Shown one piece after another: positions 1-8,252 of a stretch of DNA of 64,000 nucleotides. Location: assembly GCA_964552795.1 (NCBI GenBank), contig CAZKIO010000019.1, forward strand, positions 7,653-71,652, written 5' to 3'. A program made the position numbers and the translations under genes. The stretch's first letter is position 1. Each line of letters starts with the position of its first letter. The notes below the pieces were generated by a model. The model did not search any database, was not told where the DNA came from, and saw nothing but the letters and a program-made list of their open reading frames with translations. Origin of the DNA: JAEUHZ01 sp964552795. GTDB lineage: Bacteria > Planctomycetota > UBA1135 > GCA-002686595.

Positions 1-734
1 ACGATGCCGTCGAAGGGGTCGAGGTCGCGCGCGGCAGCGAGCACGCTCTCGAGCGCCGCGCGCGCTCCCTCGAGATCGCCCGTGCCGGCCAGACCCGCGG
101 CGAGATCGGCGGCGGCTCGCAGGCGTTTTGGATGTCCCTCGGGCAGCGCCGCGTCGCGCGCCTGCGCGACAGCGAGGAACAGCTCCAGCGCGCCCTCGGG
201 CTCGCCCACCTGCAGCAGCGTGTCGCCCAGGTTGGCGCGGGCGATCTGCACGGCGTCGTGCTCGGAGCCGAACGTGCGCAGCACGGACGCCAGGATCAGC
301 TCCTCCAGCGCGCGCGCGTCGTGCACGAGCCCCATCTGCTCGCCGATCCAGGCGACGTTGCCGCGCGCGTTCTGCAGCTCCAGGTCGTCCGGCGCGAGCG
401 TCGCCTGGCGGTGCTCGCGAACGGCCTCCCACGCCTGCCAGGCCCGGGGCAGCGCGCGCAGCTTGTAGGCCAGCGCCCCGGCGTCGCGCAGCAGCGCCGC
501 GCGCTCGTCGGCCGCGAGGTCCGCGCGGATCAGCCGCTCGATCAGCGATTCGGCACGCGCGCGGGCCTCCTCGGGGTTGCCCTCGGCCTCCAGGCGCTGC
601 GCTGCCTGCACCTCGAGCTTCAGCGCGGCTGCGATCGACGCGTGCTCCTGCGCCGCGCCGCGCGCCGTGCCGGCGAGCAGCGCCGCGAGCGCGAGCGTCA
701 GCCGGCCGCCGGCGGATTCCAGACGTAGAGGCAC
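1..734 (-). CDS. TPR-type secreted protein, 3' end off the window
   Basis: At least 244 residues; the gene runs off the left edge, so the C-terminus is missing. The proposed GTG start at 734 gives a short N-terminus (MPLRLESAGG) and then a signal-peptide-like hydrophobic stretch (LALAALLAG) ending near AQEHAS. The rest is Ala/Leu/Glu-rich paired helices in the style of TPR or kinesin-light-chain repeats, for example around NLGDTLLQVGEPEGALELF. It overlaps the 3' end of the DUF420 gene by 37 bases and closes the cytochrome assembly operon. Proteins like this sometimes continue into a CHAT or kinase domain, which cannot be judged here. The function is unknown and the start is inferred; a CTG overlapping the DUF420 stop is the alternative. 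Confidence 0.6.
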   Translation of the reverse strand, partial: MPLRLESAGGRLTLALAALLAGTARGAAQEHASIAAALKLEVQAAQRLEAEGNPEEARARAESLIERLIRADLAADERAALLRDAGALAYKLRALPRAWQAWEAVREHRQATLAPDDLELQNARGNVAWIGEQMGLVHDARALEELILASVLRTFGSEHDAVQIARANLGDTLLQVGEPEGALELFLAVAQARDAALPEGHPKRLRAAADLAAGLAGTGDLEGARAALESVLAAARDLDPFDGI

Positions 735-1132
735 AGGTACACCAGGACGCCCGTCACCGAGACGTAGAGCCAGATCGGGAACGTCCACCGGGCGAGCCTG
801 CGATGCTGCTCCCAACGCTCCTTGTGCGCAAGCCACAAGACGCGCAGGACCATCGGCAGGTTCACCATCGCGAGCACGATGTGCGAGACCAGCAGCACGA
901 GGTACGCGCCGCGCACCCAGCCCTCGCGCCGGAACGGCGTCGGTCCGCGCTCCGCCTCGACGACGAAGTGGTAGTGCAGGTAGCTCGCCAGGAACGCCGC
1001 CGAGACCAGGAACGCGGCGCGCATCAGCCGCTCGTGCAGAACGCGGCGGCCGGCCTGGATCGCCCACAGCCCGGCGACGAGCAGGAGCGCCGCGCTGCCG
1101 TTGAGCACCGCGTTGACGAGCGGCTGGCTCAA
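698..1132 (-). CDS. DUF420 membrane protein, TTG start
   Basis: 144 residues with four predicted membrane helices and the DUF420 pattern of membrane-embedded histidines (HERLMR, YLHYHF, LLVSH, HRRLARWTFPIW). The family is usually encoded beside SCO1, CtaA/CtaB or oxidase genes and is thought to assist cytochrome oxidase assembly, though its biochemical role is unproven. The start is TTG at 1132-1130, overlapping the SCO1 stop as TTGA, which implies translational coupling. A longer upstream open frame exists, but it only reads through SCO1 out of frame. The family call is firm; the exact start is inferred from the coupling. Confidence 0.8.
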   Translation of the reverse strand: MSQPLVNAVLNGSAALLLVAGLWAIQAGRRVLHERLMRAAFLVSAAFLASYLHYHFVVEAERGPTPFRREGWVRGAYLVLLVSHIVLAMVNLPMVLRVLWLAHKERWEQHRRLARWTFPIWLYVSVTGVLVYLCLYVWNPPAAG

Positions 1133-1800
1133 CGCGCTCCGGCCAGGAACCGCGCGCGCGCCTCGGCCTGCGCGGCGCCGGCCTCGGTCTCGCCCTCGTA
1201 GTAGCCGCGGATCGCGCCCGCCGCGTCGACGACGGTCAGCACGGTGCGGTGCGTCACCAGCTCTCCCACCGGCTGCGTCTCGTCGCGCTCGAACGGGAGG
1301 AGGAAGCTCTGGAAGCTGAGGTCGCGGACGGCCTCGTGCGGCCCGGTCAGGAACAGCCAGCGCTCGGGGTCGGCGCCCAGGCCCTCGGCGTAGCGCGCGA
1401 GAACTGCCGGCGTGTCGTGCACCGGATCGACGCTGACCGACACGAGGCGCACGTCGGTGTCCGCGAGGCGGTCCTGCAGCCGACGCATGTTGGCCGAGAT
1501 GCGCGGGCACGGCCCGCCGCAGCGCGTGAAGACGAACGCGGCGATCCACGGCCGGCCGCGCAGCGTCTCCAGCGTCACCTTCGCGCCGCTGCGCTCCACC
1601 AGCTCGAAGGGCTTCACGCTGGCGAACGACTCGTCCGAGTTGGCGGGCGCGGCCAGCACGTTGCGCGGCGCGTCCCCCGGCGCGACGCGCTTGAAGAACG
1701 TCAGCGCCGCGAACACGACCAGGATGACGCCGGCTCCCACGATGAGCAGCGGACGCCCGAAGGAGCTGGCCGGAACGGGTTCTGCGGGGATCTGTGCCAT
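1129..1800 (-). CDS. SCO1/SenC-family copper chaperone
   Basis: 223 residues. An N-terminal membrane anchor (residues about 17-36) is followed by a periplasmic thioredoxin-fold domain. The copper ligands are present: C94 and C98 in FTRCGGPCP and a distal histidine, H184 in VTHRT. SCO proteins deliver copper to, or reduce, the CuA site of cytochrome c oxidase subunit II. The ATG at 1800 gives a normal family length. The gene lies between ctaB (35 bases upstream) and DUF420 (TTGA overlap), the usual context of a haem-copper oxidase assembly operon. Confidence 0.93.
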   Translation of the reverse strand: MAQIPAEPVPASSFGRPLLIVGAGVILVVFAALTFFKRVAPGDAPRNVLAAPANSDESFASVKPFELVERSGAKVTLETLRGRPWIAAFVFTRCGGPCPRISANMRRLQDRLADTDVRLVSVSVDPVHDTPAVLARYAEGLGADPERWLFLTGPHEAVRDLSFQSFLLPFERDETQPVGELVTHRTVLTVVDAAGAIRGYYEGETEAGAAQAEARARFLAGAR

Positions 1801-1835
1801 GGCGTGCGTGGGGTCGTGGTGGTGCGCGGCGGGGA

Positions 1836-2741
1836 TCAGCGGAAGGCCTGCAAAGCGCCGCTCGCCGGATCGATCACGGCGAGCACGAGCACGAGCGGCA
1901 GGTAGGCGAGGGAGACGAACAAGAGGCCGCGCGCGCTCGCGCGCTCCTGGCGCCAGGCGAAGCGCGCCGACGCGGCCAGGTAGAAGAGGCCCAGGAGCGT
2001 CGCTCCGATGGTGAACACGAGGCCCGCCTCGCCCCACAGGCCGGGGACGATCGTGACGGGCAGCAGCAGCGCCGCGTGCACGAGCGCGGTGCGGCCGGCG
2101 ATCGACTCGGCGCCCGGTTCGCACGGCAGCATGCGCAGGCCGGCGCGCGCGTAGTCCTCGCGGTACAGCCAGGCGATCGCCATGAAGTGCGGGAACTGCC
2201 ACACGAACACGATCGCGAACAGCGCCCAGGCCCAGCCCTCGGGGCGTCCGGCGAGCGCGGCGTAGCCCAGGAGCGGCGGCGCGGCGCCGGGGATGGCGCC
2301 GACGATGGTGTTGAGCGTGCTGGCGCGCTTGAGCGGCGTGTACACCGCGACGTACGCGAACAACGTCGCAAGCGTCAACAGCGAGGAGAGCAGCGTGAAG
2401 CGCCACGCGAGCATGCCGACGGCGATCGCCGCCAGCGCGGTGGCCGCCAGCAAGGCGTCGCGCGACGTGATCCGCCCGGCCGGGATGGGCCGGCGGCTCG
2501 TGCGCGCCATGCGCGCGTCCGTGTCGCGCTCCAGCACCTGGTTGAAGGCGCTGGCCGCGCCCGCCGAGAGCGTGATCCAGATCGACGCTTCGAACGCCGC
2601 GATCGGTTGCGCGCCGGGCGTCAGCAGGCCGCCGACGAACGCGGACAACCCGACGAACGAGGCGATGCGCACCTTGAAGAGGTCCGCGAGATCGCCGGCG
2701 AAGCTCGCTTCGCGCTCGGCCCCCTCGATGCGCGCGGTCAT
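1836..2741 (-). CDS. ctaB: Protohaem IX farnesyltransferase (haem O synthase)
   Basis: 301 residues, polytopic UbiA-superfamily prenyltransferase. The first Asp-rich motif is visible as NQVLERDTDARMARTSRRP (N67, E71, D73, D75); the first acidic position is Glu rather than the usual Asp. The downstream FPHFMAIAWLYREDY signature is typical of CtaB/CyoE. It converts haem B to haem O, the substrate of CtaA. The ATG at 2741 overlaps the ctaA stop as ATGA, so the two are translationally coupled. SCO1 follows 35 bases downstream. Confidence 0.95.
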   Translation of the reverse strand: MTARIEGAEREASFAGDLADLFKVRIASFVGLSAFVGGLLTPGAQPIAAFEASIWITLSAGAASAFNQVLERDTDARMARTSRRPIPAGRITSRDALLAATALAAIAVGMLAWRFTLLSSLLTLATLFAYVAVYTPLKRASTLNTIVGAIPGAAPPLLGYAALAGRPEGWAWALFAIVFVWQFPHFMAIAWLYREDYARAGLRMLPCEPGAESIAGRTALVHAALLLPVTIVPGLWGEAGLVFTIGATLLGLFYLAASARFAWRQERASARGLLFVSLAYLPLVLVLAVIDPASGALQAFR

Positions 2742-3664
2742 CGCGTCGGCTCCATCCGCAGGCCGGACTCGGCCGGCCGCGCCGCGCCCGCGGCACCGGC
2801 GCGCGACAGCACGAGCGCGGTGGAGCACAGCGCCAGCAACACCGCGCCGCAGGCGACGTGCGCGGTCGCGAACACCGCTTCGCCGATCGAGACGGGCCGG
2901 TGCGGTCCCGTGATCACGAACACCCACACCGCGGCCAGCACGCCGAGCACGACCTGGGCCCACACGAGGCCCGCCAGCCAGCGGCCGTTGCGCGCGAGCG
3001 CCGGTTCGCGCGCCGCGCGCAGCCCGCGCGACAGAACGAGCACGCTCCAGGTCGCGGCGACGGCGAGCAGGATGTGCAGCGCCAGCGCCAGGTGGACGCC
3101 GCTGTGGCGCAACCACGCCCCGAGCACGGTCTGCAGGAAGACCAGCCCCACGGCCAGCAGCGCCAGCCGCTGCAGGCGGGGTTCGCGCTCCGCCGCGGCG
3201 GCCCGCACCGCGCGCGATTCGAACGCCACGATGCCGGCCAGCAGCGCGAACAAGGCCTGCGCCGCCGCGCCGTGGACGAACGCGAGCTGCGGGCTGTTCT
3301 CGGTGACGCGCAGGCCGCCGAGCAGCCCCTGGAGGCAGACCAGCAGGAACGCGACGAGCGCCAGCGCGCGCACCAGCGGCCGCGGCTCCGCGCGCCACAT
3401 CACGAGGCCCAGGAACACGATCGTGCAGCCGACGAACGCGCCCCACAGGCGGTGGCTGTGCTCCCAGAACACGCCGGTGTTCGCGAGCATCTCCCCCAGC
3501 GGGTACGTGAACATGTTGTGCCCGAACGTCGTCGGCCAGTCGGGCACGGCCATGCCCACGCGCAGCGTCGTCACCGTCCCGCCGATCAGGAAGATCGGAA
3601 AGGTGGCGAGCACGGCCAGCCAGGCCGCGCGCCGGGGCCAGGGACTCGTCGGCAAGGGCGTCAT
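2738..3664 (-). CDS. ctaA: COX15/CtaA-family haem A synthase
   Basis: 308 residues with about eight membrane helices. Conserved haem-binding histidines occur in WEHSHRLWG, FVHGAAAQ, RHSGVHLALALHI and TAHVACG. The family oxidises the C8 methyl of haem O to give haem A. The N-terminus (MTPLPTSPWPRRAAWLAVLA) places the first helix directly after the start. A -10-like TATCCT lies 12 nt before the ATG, within the 67-base space after the cytochrome c gene, so an internal promoter is possible. It is coupled to ctaB by ATGA. Confidence 0.93.
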   Translation of the reverse strand: MTPLPTSPWPRRAAWLAVLATFPIFLIGGTVTTLRVGMAVPDWPTTFGHNMFTYPLGEMLANTGVFWEHSHRLWGAFVGCTIVFLGLVMWRAEPRPLVRALALVAFLLVCLQGLLGGLRVTENSPQLAFVHGAAAQALFALLAGIVAFESRAVRAAAAEREPRLQRLALLAVGLVFLQTVLGAWLRHSGVHLALALHILLAVAATWSVLVLSRGLRAAREPALARNGRWLAGLVWAQVVLGVLAAVWVFVITGPHRPVSIGEAVFATAHVACGAVLLALCSTALVLSRAGAAGAARPAESGLRMEPTR

Positions 3665-3676
3665 GAAAGGCGGCGC

Positions 3677-3682
3677 AGGATA
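3677..3682 (-). promoter_or_regulatory. -10-like TATCCT before ctaA
   Basis: TATCCT on the minus strand ends 12 nt before the ctaA ATG. No -35 was recognised. It belongs to the recurrent TAnnnT set found at several transcription-unit starts in this window. Confidence 0.25.
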
Positions 3683-3731
3683 GCCGATCCGCGCCTCGCA
3701 CGGCAGGCGCGCGGGCGCTCTTCCGCGCTCC

Positions 3732-4775
3732 TCAGCGCGCGGGCACGCTGCCCGCGAGCGCGCGCGCGTGGTGCGCCAGCGCCCACACGTCGTCGCTCGA
3801 CAAGAGCGGCGTTCCGTCCGCCTTCCGGACCGTCCCCAGGCCCGCCATCGGCGTGCCCGGGATGCCGGCCCAGATGCGCCGGTACAGGTCGATCGGCCGC
3901 GATCCGCCGCGGAACGAGCCCGTGCGCAGATCGCGCGGCACGATCGGCCGCCCCCAGGCATCCTCGTACGCAGGTTTGCGGATGCCGTCGAGGCCCAGCT
4001 TCCACGCGACGGGGCCGTCGCCCGCGCCGTGCTCGCCGTGACAGCTCGCGCAGTTGCCGCGCAGCGGATCGCGGAACAGTTCCGCTCCGAGCGCGAGAAC
4101 CGCCGGCGTCGCGCCCGGATCCGGCGTGGCGGGCTCGACGACGCGCTGTTTCGAGTGCGCCCATTTCTCGGCGACCTCCGCGGCGTTCGCGGGCCCCGCG
4201 CCCGGTGCGAGCGCGCCTTCGTCGGCCCACGTCGCCGCGAGCCGCCGTTCCACCTCGCCGCGCACGGCGAGCAGACGCACGTAGTGCGCGAGACCCTCGA
4301 GCTCACCCTCCGGCAAGCGCGCGAAGCCCGGCATCGACGTGCCCGGCACGCCCGCGCGCAGGCCGTGCACCAGATCCTCGATGCGCGCGCGCGCGGGCTG
4401 GACGAGCGGCGTGTGCTTGAAGATGCCGAGGCGCAAGTCCGTCGGCCGCGGCGCGAGCGCGAACGAGGCCGGACCGTCGCCGCCGCCTTCGTTGCCGTGG
4501 CACTGCAGGCACTCCGCGCGGTAGCGCACCGCCGCGGCGGCGAGATCCACGCTGCTCGGCGCGGCATCCTCGATCGCGATCGTCCAGCGCGGCGCGGAAG
4601 GAACTCCGAACACCGCGTCGAGTTCCGCCTGGACCGCCGCACAGGCGGCGTCGTCCTCGCCGAGCAGCTCCAGCGTGTGCGCCGCGAGCGCGTAGCGGTC
4701 CGGCGGAGTGCCCGGGCCGAACCCGCAGCCCGCGAGCGCGGCGCCGATGGCCAGGAGGAGGAGTCGGTGTCGCAT
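3732..4775 (-). CDS. Di-haem cytochrome c lipoprotein
   Basis: 347 residues. The start at 4775 gives a lipoprotein signal peptide with lipobox LAGCG (Cys17); a longer in-frame ATG at 4814 would place 13 odd residues before it. There are two CxxCH haem sites, CLQCH (C89-H93) and CASCH (C242-H246), each in a GxGDGP-type class I fold with a downstream GTxM that could supply the Met axial ligand (GTSMPGF, GTPMAGL). It is probably an outer-surface or periplasmic electron carrier for the oxidase matured by the downstream genes. It is the first gene of the operon, behind a recognisable promoter at 4803-4830. Confidence 0.88.
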   Translation of the reverse strand: MRHRLLLLAIGAALAGCGFGPGTPPDRYALAAHTLELLGEDDAACAAVQAELDAVFGVPSAPRWTIAIEDAAPSSVDLAAAAVRYRAECLQCHGNEGGGDGPASFALAPRPTDLRLGIFKHTPLVQPARARIEDLVHGLRAGVPGTSMPGFARLPEGELEGLAHYVRLLAVRGEVERRLAATWADEGALAPGAGPANAAEVAEKWAHSKQRVVEPATPDPGATPAVLALGAELFRDPLRGNCASCHGEHGAGDGPVAWKLGLDGIRKPAYEDAWGRPIVPRDLRTGSFRGGSRPIDLYRRIWAGIPGTPMAGLGTVRKADGTPLLSSDDVWALAHHARALAGSVPAR

Positions 4776-5090
4776 GGGGCGCGCGCTGCACGCGAAGCGG
4801 CCAGTCTCGACCACGAACGAGGGCTGTCAAGCAGCGGACACCGTCGACGGGAAACGCCAGGGAGTCGTGGAGGCAGTCCGGCGCGGTTCTGAGGCCCTCA
4901 CGCGCGCAGCCACGCCTCAGCAGCCACTCTCGCGTTTCCGTCGTTCGCTGGGAGCGAGCGGGCCAGTCGCTCCGGAACCGGCAGCTCCCACGACAGGGAG
5001 CGCGGCTTCATCCCGCCGCCGAGGGTGGAATGACCTCGGCGACCTGCCTCTCGGCCGGTCGCGCGAGGGCCGAACCCAACGCAACGCGGC
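4776..5090. other. Intergenic region, 315 bases
   Basis: This lies between the 3' end of the secreted protein at 5091 and the cytochrome c start. It holds the operon promoter (4803-4830) and an imperfectly spaced inverted repeat, CTGAGGC at 4889-4895 with GCCTCAG at 4914-4920. No gene in it is convincing. Confidence 0.5.
4803..4830 (-). promoter_or_regulatory. Sigma70-like promoter of the cytochrome operon
   Basis: On the minus strand TTGACA (4830-4825) is followed after 16 nt by GAGACT (4808-4803), and the cytochrome c ATG lies 27 nt further on. The -35 is a perfect consensus in otherwise very GC-rich DNA. Confidence 0.45.
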
Positions 5091-6422
5091 TCAGGGAAGC
5101 CATCCAATCTCGTAGCCATTCGAGAGATTGAAAGGAGCCGACGTGCAGTAGTTCGCGACATTGCGGTACCAGGTCTGGTACGTGCGCGTCCCTGGTGAAG
5201 CGATCTGCCCTTGGATGTGGATCGCCGGTTGACCGGCCGCCGGGAACACACTGGCCCCACCTACGTTGGTCGTCGCTCCCAATCGGATGAGGCTGCCACC
5301 CGCGCAGCGGAGGCCATCGCCGAAGACCGTGCCGAGGCCTCCATTCATGCGACTCGTTCCTTGGAAGTAGAGCACCGTGCCGTTGGTCATGCTCGATCCC
5401 TGCAGGACGAGCGTGTCCTGTGCGAGGCTCGGATTCCCGGTCGCGGTCAGACGCGCTCCGGCCGCAGTGACCGAGTTCGGGCAACCATTGTACGACTGTC
5501 CGATGTTCCCGCAGGGGCAGGGGGTCGCCGTGCCATCCCCAGAGCAGAACCCTTCGCCCGGGCCAAGGATGGGGCAAGCGTCGGAGAAGATCCGCAAATA
5601 GAAGCTGTAGTCGGGCGATCCGTCGACAACATAGCAGCCCGGGGCCGGACCGCCTTCGCGGTAGAACTGACTGATCGTGCCCATTCCGATTCCAGGCGCG
5701 GCAGGATCGTAACCGTTCGAATCCCAGATCGTGCCCCCACCACGGACACAGTTTCCGGCGTAGTTGCCGAACACCGGCCCTGAGTTCCCCTGGCTAAGCG
5801 GAAAGGCGAGGCGCACTCCGAAGTCATCATTGATCGGTCCTCCACCTTGGTATGTGCCGTCAGCGTCCGCCAACAGCACGAGGGGCGGGACTGCAAGGCC
5901 GGTTAGATCCACCTGCACAATCCAACAGGACGTCGATCCAGGTGTTGCCGAACCAGGGAGCCCGGACAGCACGTATGTGGCCACAGGGAGAGCCGAAGAA
6001 GGAGCGCAGCCCGGGTAGCGCTCAAACCAATCAATTACGATCTGCTCATTTGGGAGGTCGGTGCAGTACGCCAACTCAAACCCTGATATCCGGTAGGAAG
6101 TCGCGCATCCAGGTTTCGAGTACCAAGCATCCGGAGAGCTCGGGCTCGGCAGTCGACCCTCATCGAGGTAGGTCACCCCAGCGGCGATCTGCAGGTAGTA
6201 GCCCTGGAGGTCGCAGCGATGGCTGTAGATGACATCTGCGCCTAGCGCGGACGCATCACTCCCGAGAACCACGCCGTCACGTAGACGTAGCACTCCACCG
6301 TTCTGTAGTGGCCCCTCGAACTTCTGCACCGGCAGCAGCTGCAAGGCCGGAGCATGGGTGGCAATGCACATCAGAGCGAATATGCCGAGGCCCATAATGC
6401 GCGTCAGGACTGTTTCAAGCAT
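5091..6422 (-). CDS. Secreted protein with CPCGN/WLP C-terminal module
   Basis: 443 residues from the ATG at 6422, which has a good SD (AAGGAG, 8 nt spacing); the in-frame GTG at 6431 touches the SD and is less likely. A signal peptide (MLETVLTRIMGLGIFALMC...) is followed by about 260 residues rich in Gly, Pro, Tyr and Cys with no recognised domain. The last 152 residues (5094-5549) form a module that begins FCSGDGTATPCPCGN, contains LYFQGT and FGDGLRCAGGSLIRLG, and ends in WLP. The same module ends the protein at 27656. The stop of the upstream gene is only 17 bases away, so the two are probably cotranscribed. GC content is clearly lower than in neighbouring genes. Function unknown; probably a surface or exported protein. 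Confidence 0.8.
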   Translation of the reverse strand: MLETVLTRIMGLGIFALMCIATHAPALQLLPVQKFEGPLQNGGVLRLRDGVVLGSDASALGADVIYSHRCDLQGYYLQIAAGVTYLDEGRLPSPSSPDAWYSKPGCATSYRISGFELAYCTDLPNEQIVIDWFERYPGCAPSSALPVATYVLSGLPGSATPGSTSCWIVQVDLTGLAVPPLVLLADADGTYQGGGPINDDFGVRLAFPLSQGNSGPVFGNYAGNCVRGGGTIWDSNGYDPAAPGIGMGTISQFYREGGPAPGCYVVDGSPDYSFYLRIFSDACPILGPGEGFCSGDGTATPCPCGNIGQSYNGCPNSVTAAGARLTATGNPSLAQDTLVLQGSSMTNGTVLYFQGTSRMNGGLGTVFGDGLRCAGGSLIRLGATTNVGGASVFPAAGQPAIHIQGQIASPGTRTYQTWYRNVANYCTSAPFNLSNGYEIGWLP

Positions 6423-6439
6423 GGTATTCACTCCTTGGC

Positions 6440-8184
6440 CTAAAGTCCGAGCAGTATCCGCGAAGCAAATAGGACCGTCTTGTTCGCATCATCATCCGAG
6501 GTCGATGTCCCCACGTAGAGACACCACACCACTGTCTTGCCTAGCTCCGCATCGAAGTAGGTGTCTATCCCCGAGTACTCCCTCGGACTAGCACTCGGAT
6601 ACGCATTGGCCAATAAGAGGGGTGGGTCTTCGGACGCCGGGAGAGTCCTCAGATTCGTCGCTAGCATTTGCGGAGCAAGGGGAGGTGTGGTGGCCGGGGA
6701 AGGCACAACTATGTGCCATGCATCGTAGTCGCCCCGAAGAAGCCCGTCTGACCCAATGGTGGACGTGTTGTCATAGAACACCACGTGCAGCCGCCCCATC
6801 TCATCAATCACCGCAGCGTGACAGAACTGATCGGGGTAGTTCCCAGAAATGTCGGGAAGTTCGCCACCGGGCGCACGGAATTGCCAGGTGGCAGTGATCT
6901 GCCACGCTCCGCCAGTCCCTGTGTTCTGTATCCTGTAGCAGTATAGGTTGACGTCATGAGTATCTGCTCCTGTGACAACCACGTCGGGCCTGAGAACAAA
7001 AATGGACAGCAGGCCTCCAACGCCAGCTACTCCGACCGGCCATGGAACCGATGAACACCAATAACCTCCAGCAATACTGCCTACGAGCGCAATACCATTC
7101 TGAGGAATAGTAACGGGGTCACCGGCCGCGTCTCGCAGCAGCTCAAACGCACTAGTCAAGTCCGAATAGTAGACAAGGCGGGTTTGCAGCGGCCCTGGAT
7201 CGGTAACGGTCAAATAGCAACCCAAGCCATCGAGGACGGTCGGCTGAGCACAAAAGGTCGACCCAACGCCAATACCAGGTACACTTACAGGCTGAAAAGT
7301 CCAAGTCGTGCCTCCGTCGGTGGAACGGCCGAAATTGTACTTCTCCCCCGCGGCCGTTTGCATGTAGACCGCATGCAGTTCATTGCTTGCGCCGCGGACG
7401 ATCCACGGCTTGTCAACATCGGCGGATGAAGGGCTGCTAACCGGATTGGCGATCGTGGACCAAGTTGAGAACCCCGAATTGGACGAATAGTGGGAGAGCG
7501 CTACGCGCTCAGCGGTCTCCACGAGCACGACGAACGAATCTGTCGGCTGCCCGTCAACGAAGACGTTGGTACAGGATGGGTCGACCCACCCTCCCGAGGT
7601 AAATGGTGTTCCGCAGTTGCCGCCTGGGGGCACGCAGACATCTGGGTACACCTCCCGGGGAATCATGCCGGCACGCCAGGTTGCGGACTGGTTTCCCTGC
7701 GTGCAGGCGCGGAGGGATGTGCCTGAATTGCAGACGGCGAGTCTTCGCGCAGGGGTTGCGGAGATGCTCGGTTCCAGGAGTGTCAGGCCGTCGGCGCCGA
7801 AGTCGATGATCGTCCGCTGCTCAACGGTGATGGTCTGGCCGAAAGCACTCGGTACTAGCAGNNNNNNNNNNNNNNNNNNNNNNNNNNNNNNNNNNNNNNN
7901 NNNNNNNNNNNNNNNNNNNNNNNNNNNNNNNNNNNNNNNNNNNNNNNNNNNNNNNNNNNNNTGATCGTCCGCTGCTCAACGGTGATGGTCTGGCCGAAAG
8001 CACTCGGTACTAGCAGTCCGCAGGTCGCGAACAGAAGGCTGCGCAGGGACGCTGCGCAGGGACGCTGCGCAGGGACGCTGCGCAAGCCCGGCGGATGCTC
8101 GCGGGGCCTTGGGGGTGGGGCAGAGGCCCGACTTGTGCATGATCCAGCCTCCTCCAGGCGTTCGAGGCCTCTCGACGCTGGCAT
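6440..8184 (-). CDS. Secreted BNR/sialidase-like repeat protein, split by assembly gap
   Basis: The body (6440-7806) reads continuously and resembles a beta-propeller with Asp-box-like turns (STDGGTTWTF) and repeated aromatic strands; no enzymatic residues were identified. Upstream, the frame continues through 55 bases duplicated on either side of the 100-N gap and joins a signal peptide (SLRSLLFATCGLLVPSAFGQ). If the duplicate is collapsed, the frame is open from the ATG at 8184 to the stop at 6440 and encodes about 529 residues. A better start, the ATG at 8140 (SD GGAGGAGG, 7 nt spacing), is out of frame as assembled, but comes into frame if one 13-bp repeat unit is removed. It is probably cotranscribed with the 5091 gene. 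Lower GC than the surroundings. Confidence 0.65.
7807..8016 (+). repeat. 55-bp direct duplicate flanking the gap
   Basis: Identical copies lie at 7807-7861 and 7962-8016, each abutting the N run. The size and position match the k-mer overlap of neighbouring graph edges rather than a biological repeat. Confidence 0.85.
7862..7961. other. Assembly gap of 100 N
   Basis: This is a run of exactly 100 N. The 55 bases immediately left of it (7807-7861) and right of it (7962-8016) are identical, so the real sequence probably has one copy and no gap. Confidence 0.9.
8038..8084 (+). repeat. 13-bp tandem repeat in a signal-peptide coding region
   Basis: Three perfect copies of GCTGCGCAGGGAC (8038-8076) are followed by 8 further matching bases. 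On the minus strand it lies between the SD-preceded ATG at 8140 and the hydrophobic core of the signal peptide. Since 13 is not a multiple of 3, each gain or loss of a unit shifts the frame. Confidence 0.9.
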
Positions 8185-8252
8185 GACCTGCCGTTCCTGT
8201 CAAGTAGTCCATCGGCTATGTTGCTGGGCCGGCCAGCGACGCCGGGCCCCGC

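Noticed and set aside
1794..3683. Long plus-strand frame opposite ctaA and ctaB
   Set aside because: Antisense shadow of two clearly identified genes; the translation is Arg/Ala-rich and featureless.
5715..5725. GTTCGAATCCC, like a tRNA T-loop
   Set aside because: No acceptor, D or anticodon arm fits around it, and it lies inside the coding frame of the 5091 protein.
7862..7961. A true loss of sequence that splits a gene in two
   Set aside because: The 55-base identity on both sides and the restored reading frame argue for an assembly artefact.
8198..8203. TTGACA on the minus strand as a -35 box for the secreted operon
   Set aside because: No acceptable -10 lies 16-18 nt downstream, and it falls before a possible start at 8184.
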